Below, in pieces: positions 1-5,307 of a stretch of 5,307 bases of DNA. The DNA comes from an uncultured Clostridia bacterium (lineage in GTDB: Bacteria; Bacillota; Clostridia; Oscillospirales; Ruminococcaceae), in the NCBI GenBank assembly GCA_947302065.1, contig CAMYUO010000162.1, positions 1 through 5,307 on the forward strand, read 5' to 3'. The notes beneath the pieces are model-generated. The model searched no databases and had not been told where the DNA came from. It worked only from the letters and a program-made list of their open reading frames with translations. Positions within the stretch are counted from its first letter, which is position 1. Every line of letters starts with the position of its first letter. Position numbers and translations under genes: made by a program.

Positions 1-1009
1 CTATCTCGTCCATTATCTCGGGGTTGTCCAGCAGGAACTGCTTTGAGTTGTCTCTGCCCTGACCCAGCTTCATCTCGTTGTAGCTGAACCACGCACCGCC
101 CTTTTTCACAATGCCCAGATCAACGCCGATATCGAGTATCTCGCCGACCTTTGATATGCCCTTGCCGTACATAATATCGAACTCAGCCTCTTTGAACGGC
201 GGAGCGACCTTGTTCTTGACCACCTTGCAGCGTGTCCTGTTTCCGATAACGTTAGAGCCGTCTTTGAGCTGCTCACCACGCCTTACCTCAACACGCACAG
301 ATGCGTAGAATTTCAGCGCACGTCCGCCCGGAGTAGTCTCGGGATTTCCGTACATAACGCCGATCTTTTCTCTGATCTGGTTTATGAATATCGCAGTCGT
401 GTTCGACTTGCCGATGACCGATGTCAGCTTTCTCAGTCCCTGCGACATCAGCCTTGCCAGCTGTCCAACGTGCGAATCGCCCATCTCACCGTCTATCTCG
501 GCTCTCGTCGTCATTGCCGCAACAGAGTCGATAACTATGCAGTCGATAGCGCCCGATCTTGCCAGCGCCTCTGCGATCTCCAGCGCCTGTTCGCCCGAAT
601 CAGGCTGTGAAACGAGCATGTTGTCAATGTCAACACCCAGCGCAGATGCGTAAACAGGGTCAAGTGCGTGCTCAACGTCGATGAACGCAACGTCGCCGCC
701 CAGCTTCTGTGTCTGTGCGATAACGTGCAGAGCAACCGTCGTCTTACCCGAGGACTCAGGTCCGTAGATCTCGATGATACGTCCCTTCGGCACACCGCCT
801 ATGCCCAGCGCCATGTCCAGCGTCAATGAGCCTGTCGAGATAGCCTCAACGTCCATAGCCTTAGCCTCGCCGAGCTTCATGATAGCGCCCTTGCCGAACT
901 GCTGCTCGATGTAAGCGATAGCCGTGTCAAGCGCCTTTTTCTTTTCTGCCTTGTCTGTGATGTTGGTAACGGGAGTGCCCGATGCCTTTTTCTTCTTATC
1001 GATCGCCAT
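1..1009 (-). CDS. recA: RecA recombinase (3' end cut by window edge)
   Basis: RecA is the DNA-dependent ATPase that forms filaments on single-stranded DNA, catalyses strand exchange in homologous recombination, and triggers LexA self-cleavage in the SOS response. I read 336 codons without a stop. Visible motifs are Walker A GPESSGKT (residues 83-90), [10 protein letters not shown] (109-118) with the presumed catalytic Glu113, Walker B-like CIVID (157-161), the L1 DNA-binding loop around 173-182, the L2 loop around 212-226, and the family signature ALKFYASVR (231-239). Most RecA proteins have about 340-355 residues, so only the C-terminal tail is missing, beyond position 1. Compared with E. 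coli RecA there is a lysine-rich N-terminal extension of about 17 residues. I chose ATG at 1007-1009 because GGAGGT (1019-1024) lies 9 nt upstream. The in-frame ATG at 1016-1018 directly abuts that site. The gene follows prmC after a 119-nt gap with its own candidate promoter. Confidence 0.98.
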   Translation of the reverse strand, partial: MAIDKKKKASGTPVTNITDKAEKKKALDTAIAYIEQQFGKGAIMKLGEAKAMDVEAISTGSLTLDMALGIGGVPKGRIIEIYGPESSGKTTVALHVIAQTQKLGGDVAFIDVEHALDPVYASALGVDIDNMLVSQPDSGEQALEIAEALARSGAIDCIVIDSVAAMTTRAEIDGEMGDSHVGQLARLMSQGLRKLTSVIGKSNTTAIFINQIREKIGVMYGNPETTPGGRALKFYASVRVEVRRGEQLKDGSNVIGNRTRCKVVKNKVAPPFKEAEFDIMYGKGISKVGEILDIGVDLGIVKKGGAWFSYNEMKLGQGRDNSKQFLLDNPEIMDEI

Positions 1010-1018
1010 AACTGTCAT

Positions 1019-1024
1019 ACCTCC
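1019..1024 (-). promoter_or_regulatory. recA ribosome binding site deciding the start
   Basis: GGAGGT on the minus strand is a strong Shine-Dalgarno match. It directly abuts a first ATG (1016-1018) and sits 9 nt before a second, in-frame ATG (1007-1009). The spacing favours the second ATG, which gives an N-terminus starting MAIDKKKK, rather than MTVMAID. Confidence 0.8.
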
Positions 1025-1056
1025 GTAAAAAGTCTGCGTTTTTCTTCTGTGACTAT

Positions 1057-1086
1057 ATCATAACACACCAACTGTCTATTTGTCTG
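1057..1086 (-). promoter_or_regulatory. Candidate recA promoter (extended -10)
   Basis: On the minus strand, TATGAT (1057-1062) is preceded by TG one base upstream, giving the extended -10 form TGtTATGAT. With an 18-nt spacer, the -35 position reads CAGACA (1081-1086), which matches four of six consensus bases. An A/T-rich tract at 1097-1107 lies just upstream where an UP element would be. Transcription would start near position 1050, leaving a leader of about 40 nt before recA. The weak -35 with an extended -10 is consistent with a sigma-A promoter. It lies in the only sizeable intergenic gap in the window. Confidence 0.6.
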
Positions 1087-1091
1087 GACAG
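1072..1091. promoter_or_regulatory. Inverted repeat overlapping recA -35, candidate operator
   Basis: CTGTC (1072-1076) and GACAG (1087-1091) form a perfect 5-bp inverted repeat with 10 nt between the arms. A smaller palindrome TGTC-TG-GACA (1081-1090) is nested in its right part. The repeat covers the candidate -35 element and part of the promoter spacer, a position expected for a repressor site. It does not match the usual Gram-positive LexA box (GAAC-N4-GTTC), nor the E. coli box spacing (CTGT-N8-ACAG; here there are 12 nt between CTGT and ACAG). A role as a LexA site of this lineage is only an inference. No T-run follows on either strand, so it is not a terminator. Confidence 0.35.
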
Positions 1092-1128
1092 CTCGCAAAA
1101 TTATTTTCCTGTACAATAAATTGGACTG

Positions 1129-1983
1129 TTATTTCTTATACCCCGCAATGCAGCGGAAAACACCGCAGGCGTCCTTGTACGCCCTGACGTTCTCAAACCC
1201 GTGACGAATCATCATCGTCATGACCTCGTCCTCCTGACCGATCCCTATCTCGAACGCCATAAGGCCGCCCTGCACGAGCCTGCCCTTGAAGTTTATAAGT
1301 ATCTGCCTGTAAAAGTCAAGTCCGTCCTCACCGCCGAAAAGCGCCGTGCCTGGCTCAAACGTTACCTCTTTTTGCAGTACTTTCATATCCTCGCCAGTCA
1401 GATACGGCGGGTTCGCAGTGATGATGTCCGCAAACGGCAGTCTTTCCGCCGTTTTCTCGTCTGTCACATCGCCCTTGACCGCCTCGAGCGAGCTCCCGTT
1501 GAGCTTGATATTCTGTTTCATATATCCGATAGCCTCATCGGAAAGCTCAACACCGAGCACACGCTCACAGTTCAGATGCTTTTCAAGCGCTATCGGTATG
1601 CAGCCGCTGCCGCTGCACAGGTCGATGACCGTCAGCGCCTTGTCCTTCGGTGCTTTCTTTATCACCACATCGACCAGCGTCTCTGTGTCCTGCCTCGGTA
1701 TCAGCACGCCCTCGCCGACCTTGAACGGCAGTCCATAGAACTCCCATTCGCCGACAAGATACTGCAGCGGCTCACCGTTCAGGCGCCGCCTGCAAAGCCT
1801 TTCAAACTCGTCCTGCACACCGTTTTCCGCCTCGCTGCCCAGCAGCTTTTTGAACTCAAAGCCTCGGCAGTCGCACCCAAGCGCCCTGCCCATCAATTCA
1901 CGGGCGTTGAGCGCTGCGTCCTCCACGCCTGCTTGTTCAAAACCTCTCACTGCCTTTTCCAGCAGCGCAGCATAGCTGCTCAC
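1129..1983 (-). CDS. prmC: Release factor glutamine N5-methyltransferase PrmC (HemK)
   Basis: PrmC transfers a methyl group from S-adenosylmethionine to the glutamine of the GGQ motif in peptide release factors RF1 and RF2, which speeds translation termination; it acts in the cytoplasm. The protein has 284 residues, typical for the family. An N-terminal helical substrate-binding domain (about 1-75) is followed by a Rossmann-type methyltransferase domain. Visible motifs are GEPLQYLVGEWEF (70-82), LIPRQDTE (94-101), the SAM-binding motif DLCSGSGCI (121-129), catalytic NPPY (191-194), and EPGTALFGGEDGLDFYR (210-226). The start is GTG (1981-1983). It is supported by AGGAGG 7 nt upstream and by a GTGA overlap with the stop of the DUF1385 gene, which suggests translational coupling. 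prfA, the usual neighbour and partner gene, is not adjacent; recA lies downstream. I see no defect in the gene. Confidence 0.97.
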   Translation of the reverse strand: MSSYAALLEKAVRGFEQAGVEDAALNARELMGRALGCDCRGFEFKKLLGSEAENGVQDEFERLCRRRLNGEPLQYLVGEWEFYGLPFKVGEGVLIPRQDTETLVDVVIKKAPKDKALTVIDLCSGSGCIPIALEKHLNCERVLGVELSDEAIGYMKQNIKLNGSSLEAVKGDVTDEKTAERLPFADIITANPPYLTGEDMKVLQKEVTFEPGTALFGGEDGLDFYRQILINFKGRLVQGGLMAFEIGIGQEDEVMTMMIRHGFENVRAYKDACGVFRCIAGYKK

Positions 1984-2330
1984 AGCCTGTCCTCCTCGGG
2001 ATCATCAGGTATACACGCCGTAAGCGCCTTTATCGCGCACTCTATCTCCTCGCCGTCAGGCTCTTTCGTCGTTATCCTCTGTATCCACAGTCCCGGCGCC
2101 GAGATTATCTTCGTCACGATGTTGTCGTATTTTCCCGCTATCCTGATAAGCTCATAGGATATGCCCATAACTACGGGCAGAAGCGCTATCTTTATCAGCA
2201 CCCTGAACAGCACGTTTTCCCACGATACCTGAAATACCGTGCTCACGAAAATGCTTATGAACAGCACCAGGAAAATAAAGCTCGTTCCGCATCTCGGGTG
2301 AAAACGGCAGTGCTTCTTGACGTTTTCCAC
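1980..2330 (-). CDS. DUF1385 protein, C-terminal fragment
   Basis: This 116-codon piece starts at a GTG (2328-2330), which in the family encodes the valine of the internal motif LTVENV. No good ribosome binding site precedes it, so it is probably not a true start. The same frame stays open upstream and encodes YHGAEHKTITCYEHGDEL between about 2334 and 2387. Within the piece are HPRCGTSF (11-18), two hydrophobic segments (about 17-33 and 44-62), PGLWIQ (79-84), and TTKEPDGEEIE (87-97), all characteristic of the DUF1385 C-terminus. The TGA stop overlaps the prmC GTG start by 4 nt. Translation here would need a frameshift or internal initiation. Confidence 0.65.
   Translation of the reverse strand: MENVKKHCRFHPRCGTSFIFLVLFISIFVSTVFQVSWENVLFRVLIKIALLPVVMGISYELIRIAGKYDNIVTKIISAPGLWIQRITTKEPDGEEIECAIKALTACIPDDPEEDRL
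1991..1996 (-). promoter_or_regulatory. prmC ribosome binding site supporting a GTG start
   Basis: A perfect AGGAGG on the minus strand lies 7 nt before GTG (1981-1983), inside the last codons of the DUF1385 gene. The only nearby ATG (1971-1973) is out of frame with the methyltransferase, so this site fixes the GTG as the start. Confidence 0.85.
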
Positions 2331-2359
2331 CGTCAGCTCGTCGCCGTGCTCATAGCAGG

Positions 2360-2863
2360 TTATCGTCTTGTGCTCCGCACCGTGATATTTATGTTTTTCG
2401 CCACAGGCGCCAGGCCGACTATGAACGCATCAATGAACTTTGATATCCAGCTCGGCAAAAACATGAAAAGTGCGATAGCCAGCGCAAGTCCGAGAACTAT
2501 CGACACCGTCGTGATGACAGGCATAAGCTTGTCGCCCAGCATCTTCTCCAGCTTTGAAGGCTCTTCGTCATCATCTTCCTCTGCCTGCATCTGCTTGTCC
2601 GCCGAACGTGAAAGGCACTTGTAGCCCTCAACCATCGACGAAATAAACACAAAAACGCCTCTGAGGAATGGCACCTTGCGGTAAAAAGGCGCATTTTTGC
2701 CGCCCTTGACCGCCCATTCCTCGAGGTCTATCTCACCGCTCGGCAGGCGGCACGCCATCGCAGCCTTGTCGATGCCCCGCATCATAACGCCCTCGATGAC
2801 TGCCTGTCCGCCTATTTTTGATTTGAATTTCTCCTCTGAGACCGTTTCCTTACTCTTGCTCAT
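2360..2863 (-). CDS. DUF1385 protein, N-terminal fragment
   Basis: This is the 167-codon open frame that carries the front part of the DUF1385 gene. It contains IGGQAVIEGVMMRG (17-30), PFLRGV (65-70), an acidic linker (94-101, EEDDDEEP), and a membrane helix around 114-136 ending in MFLPSW. The last ten or so residues (about 158-167, ending TVRSTRR) are out of frame relative to the family and arise after the break. The ATG at 2861-2863 overlaps the end of the histidine kinase gene by 14 nt. A moderate AAGGA site lies 12 nt upstream, a rather long spacing. Automated gene calling would probably report this as its own gene, but it lacks the conserved C-terminal half and is unlikely to work alone. 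Confidence 0.7.
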   Translation of the reverse strand: MSKSKETVSEEKFKSKIGGQAVIEGVMMRGIDKAAMACRLPSGEIDLEEWAVKGGKNAPFYRKVPFLRGVFVFISSMVEGYKCLSRSADKQMQAEEDDDEEPSKLEKMLGDKLMPVITTVSIVLGLALAIALFMFLPSWISKFIDAFIVGLAPVAKNINITVRSTRR

Positions 2864-4373
2864 TATCGGGATTAGTCCTTTCTATGTCCGGTTCGGACGA
2901 TATCAGCTGCACATCGGTAGTAGTCGCCGTGTCAGCCTCACTGTCTTTCTTCTTTTCCATGCACGGCAGCGTTATCAGCACGGTCGTGCCGACACCCTGC
3001 TCACTGTTGAGAGTGAGCGTTCCGCCGTGGCGCTGGATTATCTCATCTGCCACCGCAAGACCGATGCCCGAGCCTCGCCTTGTGTGGTTCGCCTTAAAGA
3101 ATTTCGTCTTGACCTTCGGCAGGTCCTCTGCCGAAATGCCCATGCCCGTATCCGAAACGGAAATACATATCTCTCCGTGCTCCTCATAAGCCTCAACAGA
3201 GACCGTGTCGCCCTTGTCCGAATACTTTATCTCATTATCCACAATGTTTATGAATACCTGCCTGAGCCTGTTCTTGTCGCCGTAAACGAACGACAGCATC
3301 TCAGGCTCGTAGTAATCGAGCTTTATGCCCAGCGCCCTCGCCCTTTCCTGATATATCAGCACCGTCTCGCCGAGCTCGGCAAGAATGTCGATAGTATCCA
3401 TGATAAGCGTGAGCCTGTTGTCCTGTATTCGTGAGAAATCGAGCAGCTCTTCCACCATCTGCGAAAGACGCTCCGTCTCGCTGGTGATGACTCTCATTCC
3501 CTTTTTGAACGTCTCCTTGTCCTCGTACATCGACGTGACAGTTTCCGTCCAGCCCTTTATCGCCGTCAGCGGCGTCCTCAGCTCGTGCGATACCGACGAG
3601 ATGAACTCGTTTTTCATCTGCTCGGTGTTCGACAGCTCGTCCGCCATGTAGTTGATAGAGTCGCAAAGCTCGCCCAGCTCGTCGTCCGATTCTTTCTTGA
3701 TACGCTCCGAGAAATCTCCCTTTGCGAACTGTTTTGTCATATCGCCTATACTGCGTATCGGGTAAACGATAGAGCGCACAAAGTACATTCCCGAGAAGAA
3801 TATCAGAAGCATTATCGCAAGGCACACAACGAATGTCGTCGCAGCGATTATAAGCACCTGATTGTCTATCTTCTTCATCGACGCCAGCATTCTCAGCGCA
3901 CTGTACTGGCTGTCCTTTGCGTTTATTACCGCCGACACCGCCACGACCTTTTCACCTGTCGGCAGGTCGTATATCTGCACCGAAATGCCCGTCGGGTCAT
4001 TTTTCGCTTCCTGATAATCGGGCATCTGGTCGAGCTTTGACGGCGAAAATCCCGACGATGTGACCTCCACCTCGTCATCGTTGTTTATCGCCATAAGCTC
4101 GATGCGCTCCTTGTCCTCGTAGCTCTCGACATACGTCCTGATGCGTGAGTTGAGATTGGCTTTGCCCGCCTCGGAATTGCTCTGCACAGCAGCGGAAACG
4201 ATATTCATTTTCGAGCTGACATATTCCTTTGCGGCAGTGTAATAATAATTCCTCACCACAAAGACCATCAGCACTTCAATTAGCAGCAGTATCGCCACGA
4301 TAACACCGAAGCTGTTTCTCAGCCAGTGCATCGTGATACTGTGCTTTCCGTATCTGAGTTCAGGTTTTGCCAA
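2850..4373 (-). CDS. Sensor histidine kinase of a two-component system
   Basis: This membrane-bound kinase senses an unknown signal, autophosphorylates on a histidine, and should pass the phosphate to the regulator encoded just upstream. In order, its 507 residues hold a short cytoplasmic N-terminus, TM1 (about 21-41), an extracytoplasmic domain of about 130 residues that I do not recognise, TM2 (about 172-198), a HAMP linker (about 199-250), the H-box SVSHELRTP with His263, and a GHKL ATPase domain. The ATPase domain has the N-box NIVDNEIKYS (376-385), G1 DTGMGI (408-413), the F-box-like KTKFFKA (422-428), and G2 GSGIGLAV (434-441). A Glu/Asp/Thr-rich tail (about 472-507) follows. The start is TTG (4371-4373), with GGAG 9 nt upstream and AGGA 4 nt upstream. 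ATG at residue 15 is the alternative but has poor spacing. The gene begins 19 nt after the regulator and its last 14 nt overlap the DUF1385 gene. There is no PAS domain. Confidence 0.95.
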   Translation of the reverse strand: MAKPELRYGKHSITMHWLRNSFGVIVAILLLIEVLMVFVVRNYYYTAAKEYVSSKMNIVSAAVQSNSEAGKANLNSRIRTYVESYEDKERIELMAINNDDEVEVTSSGFSPSKLDQMPDYQEAKNDPTGISVQIYDLPTGEKVVAVSAVINAKDSQYSALRMLASMKKIDNQVLIIAATTFVVCLAIMLLIFFSGMYFVRSIVYPIRSIGDMTKQFAKGDFSERIKKESDDELGELCDSINYMADELSNTEQMKNEFISSVSHELRTPLTAIKGWTETVTSMYEDKETFKKGMRVITSETERLSQMVEELLDFSRIQDNRLTLIMDTIDILAELGETVLIYQERARALGIKLDYYEPEMLSFVYGDKNRLRQVFINIVDNEIKYSDKGDTVSVEAYEEHGEICISVSDTGMGISAEDLPKVKTKFFKANHTRRGSGIGLAVADEIIQRHGGTLTLNSEQGVGTTVLITLPCMEKKKDSEADTATTTDVQLISSEPDIERTNPDNEQE

Positions 4374-4377
4374 CTGT

Positions 4378-4386
4378 TCCTACTCC
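4378..4386 (-). promoter_or_regulatory. Histidine kinase ribosome binding site supporting a TTG start
   Basis: On the minus strand GGAG (4383-4386) lies 9 nt before TTG (4371-4373), and a second purine core AGGA (4378-4381) lies 4 nt before it. The ATG at residue 15 (4329-4331) has only a weak GGAAAG-like sequence much further upstream. The TTG start also keeps the basic stretch before TM1. Confidence 0.55.
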
Positions 4387-4392
4387 AATCAT

Positions 4393-5097
4393 TCAGGCGT
4401 TATTTCCCGACCATTTATAGCCGAATCCCCATATCGTAAGGATATATTTCGGATTTGATGGCTCGTCCTCTATCTTCATCCTTATCCTTCTGATGTTAAC
4501 ATCAACTATCTTGTCGTCGCCGTAATAGCTCTCGCCCCAGATGTGATTGAGTATGCTCGAACGGTCAAGCGCAGTGTTCTGATTGCGGAAGAAATACTCC
4601 ATTATCTGATATTCCACCTGTGTCAGATCTACCTGCTCGCCGTTTTTGAAAACTGTCCTGCTCTTGAGATTGAGAGTGAACGGGCCCGATGTGATGACCG
4701 AAGCCTCCTCGGGCTTTGAGCTTGACCTTGTGACTCTTCTGCAAACAGCATCGACTCTTGCGATAAGCTCGCTTATCGAGAACGGCTTTGTGATGTAATC
4801 ATCAGCACCGCTCATCAGACAGCTTATCTTGTCCATCTCCTGCGACTTTGCCGAAAGCATGATAATGCCAAGACTGTCGCTTTTTTCTCTTATCTTCTTG
4901 CACACCTGCATGCCGTCGATGCCGGGCATCATGATGTCTAAAAGCGCAACATCGAACTGACCGCCGTTATCGTCAAACGCCTTGAGAGCGTCCTCACCGC
5001 AGTTCACATCGATGACCTCATAACCGCTCCTTACAAGATTTATAACGACGAACTCCCTTATAGAATCTTCGTCCTCACAAACAAGCACTCTTTTCAT
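4393..5097 (-). CDS. OmpR/PhoB-family response regulator
   Basis: This is a cytoplasmic DNA-binding regulator, presumably phosphorylated by the kinase encoded 19 nt downstream. The 234 residues are typical for the family. The receiver domain (about 1-120) shows the acidic pocket E8/D9, the phosphoacceptor Asp54 in LLDIMMPG, the switch residue Ser82 (LSA), and Lys104 in KPF. The winged-helix domain (about 137-232) has the LTQVEYQIMEYFF helix region (158-170), the recognition-helix region DVNIRRIRMKIE (199-210), and the wing sequence WGFGYKW (223-229), where most relatives have G-V-G-Y. The ATG start (5095-5097) follows AGGAGG with a 9-nt spacer. The gene begins 19 nt after the upstream coding region and is probably co-transcribed with it. 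The regulated genes cannot be told from the sequence; autoregulation is possible but I see no direct-repeat operator nearby. Confidence 0.96.
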   Translation of the reverse strand: MKRVLVCEDEDSIREFVVINLVRSGYEVIDVNCGEDALKAFDDNGGQFDVALLDIMMPGIDGMQVCKKIREKSDSLGIIMLSAKSQEMDKISCLMSGADDYITKPFSISELIARVDAVCRRVTRSSSKPEEASVITSGPFTLNLKSRTVFKNGEQVDLTQVEYQIMEYFFRNQNTALDRSSILNHIWGESYYGDDKIVDVNIRRIRMKIEDEPSNPKYILTIWGFGYKWSGNNA

Positions 5098-5106
5098 TTG
5101 TGTTCT

Positions 5107-5112
5107 CCTCCT
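5107..5112 (-). promoter_or_regulatory. Response regulator ribosome binding site
   Basis: AGGAGG on the minus strand lies 9 nt before the ATG at 5095-5097. It occupies most of the short gap after the upstream gene and confirms the regulator start. Confidence 0.85.
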
Positions 5113-5116
5113 GTCA

Positions 5117-5307
5117 TCAGTCTATGATATAGAAATTATTTTTTACCTCGTCTATCGTCAGCACCAGCTGGTCCTCTGCGTGCGCAGGGAACTTCACAAG
5201 ATACTGGAGCTGTCCTCTTGAATCGACCACCTCGTAGCCCTTGTCGAGCTTTTCCTTGGCGTTGTTCTTTGTCACCGTGCAAAAGCGCACAAGCTCCGTC
5301 GTTGTGG
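5117..5307 (-). CDS. Unrecognised protein, C-terminal 62 residues only
   Basis: The frame enters from the right edge and ends at tandem TGA TGA codons (5117-5119, then 5114-5116). The visible residues begin TTTELVRFCTVTKNN and end DEVKNNFYIID. The segment is soluble in character, mixed alpha/beta, and rich in Lys, Asp and Val. It has no membrane helix and no motif I can name. Codon use resembles that of the other genes. The stop lies only 19 nt before the response regulator and there is no visible terminator between them, so it is probably the upstream member of the same transcription unit. I do not assign a function; the rest of the gene lies outside the window. Confidence 0.75.
   Translation of the reverse strand, partial: TTTELVRFCTVTKNNAKEKLDKGYEVVDSRGQLQYLVKFPAHAEDQLVLTIDEVKNNFYIID

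Larger units (their letters stand above)
1980..2863 (-). pseudogene. DUF1385 (YqhQ-like) membrane protein gene, frameshifted with internal loss
   Basis: This span holds one DUF1385 gene read in two frames. The N-terminal motifs (GGQAVIEGVMMRG) are in the first frame and end at a TAA at 2360-2362. The motifs YHGAEHK, TVENV and HPRCGTSF are in the -1 frame. Joining the frames near AAAAAC (2393-2398) would give about 295 residues. From memory, B. subtilis YqhQ is about 318 residues with roughly 48 residues between the LP of its first membrane helix and YHGAEHK, against about 23 here. So some 25 residues, covering a probable membrane helix, appear to be missing along with the frame. A deletion of about 75 bp, not divisible by three, would explain both. 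The family is a conserved multi-pass membrane protein of uncertain function, often next to prmC in Firmicutes. The change is either recent or an assembly error, because both halves remain well conserved. Confidence 0.75.

Noticed and set aside
1016..1018. Upstream ATG as the recA start
   Set aside because: It directly abuts the Shine-Dalgarno sequence, leaving no spacer, while the ATG at 1007-1009 has a 9-nt spacer.
1072..1091. Rho-independent terminator for prmC
   Set aside because: The stem is only 5 bp with a 10-nt loop and no T-run follows on the minus strand. No other GC-rich stem with a T-tract is present between prmC and recA.
1201..2157. 318-codon open frame on the plus strand opposite prmC and the end of the DUF1385 gene
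   Set aside because: It is antisense to a clear PrmC with all motifs, its product shows no recognisable domain, and there is no plausible ribosome binding site. Long antisense frames are expected from the codon bias of these genes.
2387..2402. Possible programmed -1 frameshift at GCGAAAAACAT in the DUF1385 gene
   Set aside because: A -1 slip at A5C would join the two frames, but the site is not a good X-XXY-YYZ heptamer. Slippage also would not restore the roughly 25 missing residues, so a deletion explains the data better.
2697..3434. 245-codon plus-strand open frame opposite the kinase and the DUF1385 gene
   Set aside because: It is a shadow of well-supported minus-strand genes, with an Arg/Leu/His-rich composition typical of antisense translation.
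1..5307. Search for a mobile element, CRISPR array, toxin-antitoxin pair, phage genes or structural RNA
   Set aside because: No transposase, integrase, regular repeats, tRNA-like or riboswitch-like structure was seen. Nearly all of the window is explained by minus-strand protein genes.

Overview
The window looks like the chromosome of a Gram-positive clostridial bacterium, most plausibly a Ruminococcus/Oscillospiraceae-type anaerobe. The reasons are the RecA sequence, strong AGGAGG-type ribosome binding sites, a histidine kinase and OmpR-type regulator pair of clostridial style, and a DUF1385 gene next to prmC, a pairing common in Firmicutes. This placement is inferred from protein character, not from a search. 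Base composition is balanced and the genes favour G/C at third codon positions, which explains the long open frames opposite them.

Every supported gene is on the minus strand, so transcription runs from the right edge to the left. In that order the genes are: the last 62 codons of an unrecognised protein (5117-5307); an OmpR/PhoB-family response regulator (4393-5097); a two-transmembrane sensor histidine kinase (2850-4373); a DUF1385 (YqhQ-like) membrane protein gene (1980-2863) that is broken into two frames; prmC, the release-factor glutamine methyltransferase (1129-1983); and recA (1-1009), which lacks only its C-terminal tail because it leaves the window. The first five genes are tightly packed: gaps are 19 nt or less, and there are overlaps of 14 nt (kinase/DUF1385) and 4 nt (DUF1385/prmC). 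They are probably one transcription unit. recA follows a 119-nt gap with its own candidate promoter and an inverted repeat.

The genes combine signal transduction (regulator and kinase), a conserved membrane protein of uncertain role, maturation of translation termination factors (PrmC), and homologous recombination/SOS (RecA). Nothing shows that they act in one pathway. The linkage looks like housekeeping gene order with a two-component system upstream.

The most notable point is the DUF1385 gene. Its two halves carry the conserved family motifs in different frames, and about 25 residues expected between them, including a likely membrane helix, are absent. This is either a recent deletion pseudogene or an assembly error. 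I found no mobile element, CRISPR array, tRNA or rRNA, and no evidence of a novel multi-gene system.
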